Source: an uncultured Collinsella sp. (GTDB lineage Bacteria; Actinomycetota; Coriobacteriia; Coriobacteriales; Coriobacteriaceae). From it: a DNA stretch of 64,000 nt. Each line of letters begins with the position of its first letter. Position 1 is the first letter of the stretch. Below the pieces are notes generated by a model. It was not told the DNA's origin and made no database searches. It saw only the letters and a program-made list of their open reading frames with translations. The stretch lies in NCBI GenBank assembly GCA_900768265.1, contig CAAGCF010000029.1, forward strand, positions 1 through 64,000, read 5' to 3'. The translations under genes were made by a program, and so were the position numbers. Below are positions 7,724 through 15,289 of the stretch, in pieces.

Positions 7724-7836
7724 TGGTAAACAACCTGCTAAAAACGTTTTACCAAACGTAAGCTTATCAGTTTTGAAACCCTAATTGGTAAAACTGTCAA
7801 GGGTTTTACCACGGCAATTCTGCCAGTGGTATAAAC
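7724..7836. promoter_or_regulatory. Cluster of TGGTAAAAC operator half-sites between the HAD gene and glgB
   Basis: Half-sites TGGTAAAC (7724-7731), inverted GTTTTACCA (7746-7754), TGGTAAAAC (7786-7794), inverted GTTTTACCA (7803-7811) and a weaker TGGTATAAAC (7827-7836). The third and fourth form a perfect 9-bp inverted repeat with an 8-nt spacer. On the minus strand that spacer contains a consensus -35, TTGACA (7800-7795), which would serve the HAD-thiN unit, although its -10 is weak. The same half-site recurs upstream of the GH13-GH77 gene. A LacI-type sugar repressor is a reasonable guess, not shown. The rest of the 334-nt gap holds nothing else I recognise. Confidence 0.5.
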
Positions 7837-8035
7837 ATGTCGCTTACCGATTAAACGCCCTCGCAAATCCGCTTTCGTCCATAAAACTAACGTACAGGTG
7901 TTATCGTAGTTTCTGCCGAAAGTTCCACCGAGCACGCGAGGTGGAACGAATCATAGAACTATCGCCGTCCCTTCGATTCGTGCAGCCTTGGACCTTTCGC
8001 ATCTAGTCACCAAGGCAACACGCTGCCGCGTCATG

Positions 8036-10291
8036 ATGGGATCAAACGTGAGCGATACAAAGCTAAAGCCAGCAACCAAAAAGCCCGCTATCCGTAAAGC
8101 CGCCCCGCATGCACCGGAGCTCACCAAGGACGATGTCTACCTATTTGGCATCGGCACATGGGAGCGCAGCTGGGAGAAGATGGGCGCTCACCCCGACACG
8201 CAGAACCGTACGCGTGGCTGGCGCTTTTGCGTTTGGGCGCCCGACGTAAAGAGCGTCCACGTCATTGGCGAATTTAACGACTGGGACGAGCAAGCCAACC
8301 CGCTGGTACCCATGCATACGAGCGCTATTTGGGAAGGCTTTATTCCTGGCGCCGAGCAGGGTCAGCTCTATAAGTACCTTATCGAGACCAACGAGGGCGA
8401 AAAGCTCTACAAGGCCGATCCGTACGCGTTTAAGGCCGAGTGCCCCCCGGGTACCGCCAGCGTGCTATGGACCCTCGACGGCTACAAGTGGAACGACGCC
8501 GCGTGGCTCAAGCGCCGCGCCAGCCATAACCACATGTCGCAGCCCCTTAACATCTACGAGGTGCATATTGGCTCGTGGAAGCGCCACGGCGACGCGCCGC
8601 AGGGCGAGCCGGACGAGTACGGCAACTACCCCGGCCCCATGGATCCCTTCCCCGCACAGCGCGGCGAGTTCTACACCTACGACGACCTGTCGGTGGAGCT
8701 CGTGGACTACGTGCGCGACATGGGCTATACGCATATCGAGGTCATGCCGCTCATGGAGCATCCTTTCGATGGCTCCTGGGGCTACCAGACGACTGGCTAC
8801 TATGCCGCCACGTCGCGTTACGGCAACCCGCAACAGCTCATGCACTTTATCGATGCGTGCCACGAGGCGGGCATCGGCGTGATCATGGACTGGGTACCCG
8901 GCGGTTTTTGCGCCGACTCCCACGGACTTGCCACCTTTAACGGCCACATGCTGTTTGAGCACGAAATTCACCCCAACTGGGGCACGCACAAGTTCGACTT
9001 CGCCCGTGGCGAGGTCCGCTCCTTCCTGGTCTCCAACGTGCTGTACTGGCTCGAGAACTTCCACGTGGACGGTATTCGCATGGACGGCGTGTCCAGCATG
9101 CTGTACCTCAACTTTGGCATCGACGATCCGGGCCAAAAGAAGTTCAACAAATACGGCACAGAGGAGGATCTGGACGCCAGCGCGTTTATCCGTCAGGTCA
9201 ACTGTGCTGTTGAGGCGCACTACCCCGACGTGATGATGATGGCCGAGGAGTCCACCGCGTGGCCGCTCGTGACTTATCCGCCGCAGGACGGCGGCCTGGG
9301 CTTCCACTACAAGTGGGACATGGGTTGGATGAACGACACCCTGCACTACATGCAGACCGATTTTCCGTGGCGCCCCGGCAACCACGGCCTGCTCACGTTC
9401 TCCATTATGTATGCCTTTACCGAGAACTTCATTTGTCCGCTGAGCCACGACGAGGTCGTGCACGGCAAGTGCTCACTGATCGGCCGCATGCCGGGCGACT
9501 GGTGGCGCCAGTTTGCCGGTCTGCGCACGCTGGCCTTCTACCAGATGACGCACCCCGGTGCCAAGCTCAACTTTATGGGCAACGAGATCGGCCAGTTTAT
9601 TGAGTGGCGCTACTACGAGTCCATCCAGTGGTTCCTGACCGAGGAGTACGAGACTCACAAGCATCATCAGGCGTTTATCAAGGCGCTCAACCACCTGTAC
9701 ACCGCCGAGCCCGCCCTGTACGAGCGCGGCTACACCGACGACGGCTTTACCTGGATCGATGCGGATAACTCCAAGCAGTCCATCGTGAGCTTTGTGCGCC
9801 AGGGCGAGGACGTTGATGACGACCTGGTGATCCTGATCAACTTTGACCCGGCGAGCTACGAGAGCTTCCGTGTGGGCGTGCCGCGCGAGGGTGATTGGGA
9901 GGTCATCTTTGACTCCGACCGTCCCGAGTTTGGCGGCAGCGGATATGCCGGCAAAGAGCCTTACACCTGCTCGAGCGAGCCCTATCCCTGGAACGGGCAG
10001 ATGGACTCCATTGAGATTAAGGTGCCCGGTCTGGCTGGCGTGGTGCTTAAGCGCCGCGGTCCCAGCAGCTACAAGCCGCCGGTGGTTGAGAAGCCCAAGA
10101 AGGCGACGCGTAAGCGCACGTCCTCGGTGAAGCCCAAGACCGCAGCCGCCAAGAAGGCTCAAGTTAAGGCGAAGGCTGCTAAGCCCGCTGCCAAAGCCAC
10201 GGCAAAGCCCACGGCCAAGAAAGCGGCGACCAAAAAGGCTGCTCCCAAGGCCAAGGCAGGTGCTGTTAAAGCATCTGGCAAGAAAGCGTAA
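8036..10291 (+). CDS. glgB: 1,4-alpha-glucan branching enzyme with basic C-terminal tail
   Basis: Makes the alpha-1,6 branches of glycogen. An N-terminal CBM48-type domain (WRFCVWAPDVKSVHVIGEFNDW) precedes the GH13 barrel. Catalytic residues are visible: the nucleophile Asp in DGIRMDGV, the Glu in MMAEESTAW and the Asp in LSHDEVVHGK; ESFDGSWGYQ-like substrate motifs are also present. After the normal end of the enzyme, roughly the last 75 residues are almost only Lys, Ala, Pro, Thr and Arg (KAAPKAKAG, KKAATKK), resembling the tail of histone H1. The N-terminus is also Lys-rich. The start is uncertain: ATG 8033/8036 or GTG 8048. It heads the glycogen cluster, 93 nt before glgP. Confidence 0.9.
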   Translation: MGSNVSDTKLKPATKKPAIRKAAPHAPELTKDDVYLFGIGTWERSWEKMGAHPDTQNRTRGWRFCVWAPDVKSVHVIGEFNDWDEQANPLVPMHTSAIWEGFIPGAEQGQLYKYLIETNEGEKLYKADPYAFKAECPPGTASVLWTLDGYKWNDAAWLKRRASHNHMSQPLNIYEVHIGSWKRHGDAPQGEPDEYGNYPGPMDPFPAQRGEFYTYDDLSVELVDYVRDMGYTHIEVMPLMEHPFDGSWGYQTTGYYAATSRYGNPQQLMHFIDACHEAGIGVIMDWVPGGFCADSHGLATFNGHMLFEHEIHPNWGTHKFDFARGEVRSFLVSNVLYWLENFHVDGIRMDGVSSMLYLNFGIDDPGQKKFNKYGTEEDLDASAFIRQVNCAVEAHYPDVMMMAEESTAWPLVTYPPQDGGLGFHYKWDMGWMNDTLHYMQTDFPWRPGNHGLLTFSIMYAFTENFICPLSHDEVVHGKCSLIGRMPGDWWRQFAGLRTLAFYQMTHPGAKLNFMGNEIGQFIEWRYYESIQWFLTEEYETHKHHQAFIKALNHLYTAEPALYERGYTDDGFTWIDADNSKQSIVSFVRQGEDVDDDLVILINFDPASYESFRVGVPREGDWEVIFDSDRPEFGGSGYAGKEPYTCSSEPYPWNGQMDSIEIKVPGLAGVVLKRRGPSSYKPPVVEKPKKATRKRTSSVKPKTAAAKKAQVKAKAAKPAAKATAKPTAKKAATKKAAPKAKAGAVKASGKKA

Positions 10292-10384
10292 CAAAGCTGT
10301 TACCTCTGCAATTACCCGCCCCGCGGGGGCGTAGGATACAAGTCATAACCGTTCCGGGAGAAACATCCCCGGGGGAAGGAACGT

Positions 10385-12811
10385 ATGAATAAGATCTTCG
10401 ACAACAAGCAGGAGTTTACCGAGCTCTATCGCGATGCCGTCATGAGCATCAGCGGCAAGAGCGTCGAGGCCGCCAGCGACCTCGACCGCTTTAACGCCCT
10501 GGCCAAGCTCGTGGCCGAGAAGGCCCGTACCGTTGCCACCAAGAGCGACGCCCGCGCCACCGCCGAGGGCAAGAAGCGCGTGTACTACTTCTCGATCGAG
10601 TTTTTGATCGGCCGCCTGCTCGACAACTACCTGCTCAACTTTGGCGTGCGCGACATGGTCGCCGAGGCGCTCGACGACATGGGCTTCGACCTGTCCGTCA
10701 TCGAGAACCAGGAGCCCGATCCGGCGCTGGGCAACGGTGGCCTGGGCCGTCTAGCCGCATGCTTCCTGGATTCCATGGCAGCCGAGGGCATCGCCGGCTA
10801 CGGCAACGGCATGCGCTACCGCTACGGCCTGTTTAAGCAGGAGATCGTCAACGGCAGCCAGGTCGAGGCCACCGACGAGTGGCTCACCCACGGCTATCCC
10901 TGGGAGGTCCGCCGTCAGGACAAGGCCGTGACCATCAAGTTTGGTGGCCACGTCGAGGGCTTTGAGGAGAACGGCCGCACGTTCTACCGCACGGTGGACA
11001 CGCAGGACATCCTGGCCGTCCCCTATGACATCCCCGTGGTGGGCTATGCCGGCGAGACCGTCAACAAGCTGCGCGTCTGGGCCGCCGAGCCGGTCGAGGA
11101 GCACTTCGATCTGGAGGCCTTCAACCGCGGCGACTACGCCCTGGCCGACGCCGAGCGCGCCGAGGCCGAGGCCATCAGCGCCATCCTCTACCCCAACGAC
11201 GCCGGCGAGCACGGCCGTCTGCTGCGCCTGAAGCAGGAGTACCTGTTTGTTTCGGCCGGCATCTACAGCCTGCTCGACACCTTTGAGAAGGAGCACGGCG
11301 AGAACTGGGAGCTGCTGCCGCAGTTTGTGGCCATCCACACCAACGACACCCACCCCGCCATGTGCGGCCCCGAGCTCATGCGCATCCTCATCGACGAGAA
11401 GAAGCTCGAGTGGGATGACGCCTGGAACATCGTGACGCAGGTCGTGAGCTACACCAACCACACCATCCTGCCCGAGGCTCTGGAGAAGTGGCCCATCGGT
11501 ACGTTCTCCAAGCTCCTCCCCCGCGTGTACCAGATCATCGACGAGATCAGCCGTCGTTGGCACGAGTCCTTCGACACCACGCAGGAGGGCTGGCAGGAGC
11601 GTCTGCGCCAGACCGCCATCCTGTGGGACGGCGAGATTCGTATGGCCAACCTGTCTGTGATCTGCAGCCATAGCGTCAACGGCGTGGCCAAGATCCACTC
11701 CGACATCATCAAGAACATCGTGCTCAAGGACTTCTATGCCCTCACGCCCGAGAAGTTCAACAACAAGACCAACGGCATCTCGCACCGTCGCTTCTTTGCC
11801 GAGGCCAACCCCACCTACGCCAAGCTCGTCACCGATGCCATTGGCGACGGCTGGCTCAAGGACGCCTTTGAGCTGGAGAAGCTTAAGGAGTTCCAGAACG
11901 ACACCGAGTTCCTGAAGGCCGTGGGTGCCTCCAAGCGCGCCAACAAGGAGCGCCTGGCCGCCTACGTTAAGGCCGAGACCGGTCTGGTCATTGACCCCAA
12001 CACCGTCTTCGATGTTCAGGTTAAGCGCTTCCATGCCTACAAGCGTCAGCTCATGAACATCATGAAGGTGATGGACATCTACAACCGTCGCATCGCCGAT
12101 CCCAACTTCCACGTGACGCCGACGACCTTCATCTTTAGCGGCAAGGCTGCCTCGAGCTACACCTTTGCCAAGGAGACCATCCGCCTCATTAACTCCGTGG
12201 CCGACGTCATCAACAACGATGCCCGCGTCAACGAGGTCATGAAGGTCTGCTTTATCCCCAACTTCCGCGTGAGCAACGCCCAGCTCATCTACCCCGCCGC
12301 CGAGATCTCGGAGCAGATCTCCACGGCCGGCAAGGAGGCCTCGGGCACGTCCAACATGAAGCTCATGATGAACGGCGCCATTACGCTGGGCACCCTCGAC
12401 GGCGCCAACATCGAGATCGCCGACCTTGCCGGCCGCGAGAACGAGGCCATCTTTGGCCTGACCGCTCCCGAGGTCGAGCAGCTCTGGGCATCGAACAGCT
12501 ACTTTGCGTGGGATACCCTCAACGGCGATCGCGAGCGTCTGGGCCGCGTGATGGACGAGCTCAAGGACAACACCTTTGCGGGTCTTTCGGGCAACTTCGA
12601 GAGTATCTACAACGAGCTCATGAACAACAACGACCCCGACCTGGTCATGGCAGACTTCCGCAGCTACGTGGATGCATGGGAGAAGCTCACCGGCAGCTAC
12701 GGCGACCAGGAGACCTGGAACCGAAAGGCGCTGCTCAACACCGCCTCCTCCGGCTGGTTCTCGAGCGACCGCACCATTCGCGAGTACCGCGACGAGATCT
12801 GGCACGCGTAA
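10385..12811 (+). CDS. glgP: Glycogen/maltodextrin phosphorylase
   Basis: Releases glucose-1-phosphate from the non-reducing ends of glycogen or maltodextrin, using PLP. At 808 aa it has the standard length for the GT35 family. The PLP-binding Lys lies in EASGTSNMKLMMNG (about 650), followed by TLGTLDGANIEI. Upstream are YFSIEFLIGR, GNGGLGRLAACFLDS, HTNDTHPA and NNKTNGISHRRF, all family landmarks. A strong ribosome site (GGGGGAAGGA) precedes the ATG and lies within a GTTCC/GGAAC fold. It sits between the branching enzyme and ADP-glucose synthesis genes, so degradation and synthesis share one cluster. Separate control of glgP must then rest on allostery or internal promoters. Confidence 0.95.
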   Translation: MNKIFDNKQEFTELYRDAVMSISGKSVEAASDLDRFNALAKLVAEKARTVATKSDARATAEGKKRVYYFSIEFLIGRLLDNYLLNFGVRDMVAEALDDMGFDLSVIENQEPDPALGNGGLGRLAACFLDSMAAEGIAGYGNGMRYRYGLFKQEIVNGSQVEATDEWLTHGYPWEVRRQDKAVTIKFGGHVEGFEENGRTFYRTVDTQDILAVPYDIPVVGYAGETVNKLRVWAAEPVEEHFDLEAFNRGDYALADAERAEAEAISAILYPNDAGEHGRLLRLKQEYLFVSAGIYSLLDTFEKEHGENWELLPQFVAIHTNDTHPAMCGPELMRILIDEKKLEWDDAWNIVTQVVSYTNHTILPEALEKWPIGTFSKLLPRVYQIIDEISRRWHESFDTTQEGWQERLRQTAILWDGEIRMANLSVICSHSVNGVAKIHSDIIKNIVLKDFYALTPEKFNNKTNGISHRRFFAEANPTYAKLVTDAIGDGWLKDAFELEKLKEFQNDTEFLKAVGASKRANKERLAAYVKAETGLVIDPNTVFDVQVKRFHAYKRQLMNIMKVMDIYNRRIADPNFHVTPTTFIFSGKAASSYTFAKETIRLINSVADVINNDARVNEVMKVCFIPNFRVSNAQLIYPAAEISEQISTAGKEASGTSNMKLMMNGAITLGTLDGANIEIADLAGRENEAIFGLTAPEVEQLWASNSYFAWDTLNGDRERLGRVMDELKDNTFAGLSGNFESIYNELMNNNDPDLVMADFRSYVDAWEKLTGSYGDQETWNRKALLNTASSGWFSSDRTIREYRDEIWHA

Positions 12812-12918
12812 AGGCGTGCGAGCTCCCTTATGCCAGCACGGCATTACTCGATGGGCGCGACCGAGCGCCGTGCCCATCGCTAATGGGTTAGGAACATCGA
12901 TGACAGAAGGAGAAATCG

Positions 12919-14067
12919 ATGAGTAAGAAAGAATGCATCGCGATGCTCCTCGCAGGAGGACAGGGCAGCCGATTGGGGGCACTCACCCAAAAGATCGCCA
13001 AGCCGGCGGTTAGCTTTGGTGGCAAGTTCCGCATTATCGACTTTTCGCTGTCCAACTGCTCCAACTCGGGCATCGACACGGTGGGCGTCCTGACGCAGTA
13101 TCGCCCCTACCTGCTGCATGCCTATGTGGGCTCTGGCGAGGCTTGGGATCTGGACAGCCGCGACGGCGGCGTGTCGATCCTGCCGCCGTACGAGACGCAG
13201 ACCGGCGGCGCCTGGTATGCGGGCACGGCCGACGCCATTACGCAGAACCTCGACTACATCAAGGCCAACGACCCCAAGTACGTCCTGATTCTTTCGGGCG
13301 ATCACCTGTATCGCATGGACTACCGCAAGATGCTCAAGACGCACATTGAGAACAACGCCGACCTCACCGTGAGCGTTATGCCCGTGCCGTGGGAGGAGGC
13401 CAGCCGCTTTGGCATCCTGACCACCGACCCCGAGGACGGCCGCATCACCAAGTTTACCGAGAAGCCCGAGAAGCCCGATTCGAACCTTGCATCCATGGGC
13501 ATCTACATCTTCTCGGCAGACGTGCTGATTGAGGCGCTCGAGGAAGACGCTCTGGACCAGCGCTCGAGTCACGACTTTGGCAAGGACATCATCCCCAAGC
13601 TGCTCGGCGAGGACAAGCGCCTGTACAGCTACGAGTTCCACGGTTTTTGGAAGGACGTTGGCACCATCGCCAGCTTCCACGAGACCTCGATGGACCTGCT
13701 GGGCAACAACCCCGAGTTCGATCTGTTTGACAAGAACTTCCCCATCATGTCCAACATCACCACGCGTCCGCCGCACTACATTGGCCCGGACGGCCGCCTG
13801 GACGACTGCCTGGTCTCCAACGGCTGCAAGATCTACGGCACCGCTCGCCACTCGATTCTTTCGACCGATGTCATCATCGAGGAGCGCGCCGTGGTCGAGG
13901 ACTCCGTGCTGCTGCCGGGTGCGCACGTTAAGAGCGGCGCGCACATCTGCCGCGCTATTTTGGGCGAGAACTCCACGGTCGAAGAGGGCGTGAAGCTCGG
14001 CTCTGTCGATACCACCAAGGATACGGCCGTCGTTGGAAATGACGTCGTTATCGGGAAGGGGGAATGA
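12919..14067 (+). CDS. glgC: Glucose-1-phosphate adenylyltransferase, catalytic subunit
   Basis: Makes ADP-glucose from glucose-1-phosphate and ATP, the committed step of glycogen synthesis. The 382-aa protein has the nucleotidyltransferase motif [14 protein letters not shown] at residues 11-24, [25 protein letters not shown] and FTEKP (sugar phosphate site). The C-terminal left-handed beta-helix repeats end in a short tail. AGAAGGAGA lies 6 nt before the ATG. The paralogue glgD follows after 4 nt, so the active enzyme is probably a GlgC-GlgD heterotetramer as in Bacillus-type systems. Confidence 0.95.
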   Translation: MSKKECIAMLLAGGQGSRLGALTQKIAKPAVSFGGKFRIIDFSLSNCSNSGIDTVGVLTQYRPYLLHAYVGSGEAWDLDSRDGGVSILPPYETQTGGAWYAGTADAITQNLDYIKANDPKYVLILSGDHLYRMDYRKMLKTHIENNADLTVSVMPVPWEEASRFGILTTDPEDGRITKFTEKPEKPDSNLASMGIYIFSADVLIEALEEDALDQRSSHDFGKDIIPKLLGEDKRLYSYEFHGFWKDVGTIASFHETSMDLLGNNPEFDLFDKNFPIMSNITTRPPHYIGPDGRLDDCLVSNGCKIYGTARHSILSTDVIIEERAVVEDSVLLPGAHVKSGAHICRAILGENSTVEEGVKLGSVDTTKDTAVVGNDVVIGKGE

Positions 14068-14071
14068 TCCG

Positions 14072-15199
14072 ATGATCAATCGCAAGGCCATCGGTTATAT
14101 CACCGCTAACTACTCTTCGACCTACGGCAGCGTGCTGCTTAAGGACCGCCCCATCGCGTCCGTGCCGTTTTTGGGCCGCTACCGCCTGATCGACTTTCCG
14201 CTGTCCAACATGATGAATGCCGGCATTAAGACCGTCGGCGTCGTCATGCCGGGTAACTACCGCTCGCTGATCGACCACGTGGGCTCGGGCAAGGACTGGG
14301 GCCTGGACCGCAAAAAGGGCGGCCTGTTCATGGTGCCCGGCAACGCGTATGGCACCACCAAGGGCGGCATGCGCTTCCTGCTGCGCGACATCATCTCCAA
14401 CAAGACGCTGTTCCAGCGCTCAGACAAGCCCTATGTTGTGATGATGGGCACCAACATCATCTTTAACATGGACCTCAACACCATCATCGACGCGCACGAG
14501 AACTCCGGCGCCCAGATGACCGTGGTGTACTGCAAGGCCACGCGCAACGTCGATGACGAGACCAAGCTCGAGATTAACGAGAACGGCCGCCTGACGGGCG
14601 TGAGCGCCGGCGTCGTGTACGGCGACAACGCCTCTATGGACTGCTGCATCGTCAACCGCGAGACGCTGCTCGAGATCATCGACCACTACCAGGCCGCCGA
14701 CTATCTGGACCTGCTCGAGGCACTCCAGGGCGACTTTGGCAACATCGACGTGTGCAGCTACGAGTACAAGGGCGAGGTCGTTGGCGTGTTTAGCGAGAAG
14801 TCGCTGTATCGCCGCAGCATGGATCTGCTCGACCAGACCGTGGCCGACCAGCTCTTTGACCCCGAGCGCCCGATTCTGACCAAGGCTCACGACGTGCCGC
14901 CTTCGCGCTATGCGACCGGCAGCCACGCGTGCAACTCGATTATCTCGGCCGGCTGCATCATCAAGGGCACCGTACGCAACTCGATCCTGTCGCGCGGCGT
15001 TGTGGTTGAGGAAGGCGCCTCGGTGACCAACTCGATCATCAACCAGAGCTGTATCATCAAGAGTGGCGCCCGCGTTGAGAATGCCATCCTGGACAAGAAC
15101 AACGTGGTTCCCACCAACACCGAGCTTCGCGGCACGCCCGAGAACATCCTGGTGCTGGGCAAGGCCCCGTTAACTCCCGATACCACCATCGTGCATTAA
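14072..15199 (+). CDS. glgD: ADP-glucose pyrophosphorylase regulatory subunit
   Basis: A GlgC paralogue (375 aa) that likely modulates the catalytic subunit. It keeps the overall fold: RPIASVPFLGRYRLIDFPLSN near residue 27 and a C-terminal beta-helix with SIISAGCIIKG. However, the glycine-rich GGxGxRL nucleotide loop is replaced by YITANYSSTYGS, and the usual DHLY motif is TNIIFN, so it is probably non-catalytic, as known for GlgD. ATG 14072 is used because AAGGGGGA (14055-14062) precedes it; an upstream in-frame ATG would overlap glgC. The 4-nt spacing to glgC implies coupled translation. Confidence 0.92.
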   Translation: MINRKAIGYITANYSSTYGSVLLKDRPIASVPFLGRYRLIDFPLSNMMNAGIKTVGVVMPGNYRSLIDHVGSGKDWGLDRKKGGLFMVPGNAYGTTKGGMRFLLRDIISNKTLFQRSDKPYVVMMGTNIIFNMDLNTIIDAHENSGAQMTVVYCKATRNVDDETKLEINENGRLTGVSAGVVYGDNASMDCCIVNRETLLEIIDHYQAADYLDLLEALQGDFGNIDVCSYEYKGEVVGVFSEKSLYRRSMDLLDQTVADQLFDPERPILTKAHDVPPSRYATGSHACNSIISAGCIIKGTVRNSILSRGVVVEEGASVTNSIINQSCIIKSGARVENAILDKNNVVPTNTELRGTPENILVLGKAPLTPDTTIVH

Positions 15200-15230
15200 C
15201 GTAGGCACCGCAACATCGCTCGTAACATGT

Positions 15231-15266
15231 AGAATAGCCGCCCGGTTTGCGCCAGGCGGCTATTCT
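15231..15266 (+). promoter_or_regulatory. Perfect 12-bp hairpin between glgD and glgA
   Basis: AGAATAGCCGCC (15231-15242) pairs perfectly with GGCGGCTATTCT (15255-15266) across a 12-nt loop. No T-run follows, so simple termination is unlikely. It ends 13 nt before the GGGAG ribosome site of glgA and could be an attenuator, a processing site or a stability element that sets the glgA/glgD ratio. Confidence 0.55.
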
Positions 15267-15289
15267 CGAATTGCAACATGGGAGACAAT

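Noticed and set aside
14072..15199. Calling glgD a second catalytic glgC
   Set aside because: The glycine-rich nucleotide loop and DHLY-type motif are missing, so the regulatory subunit assignment is better.
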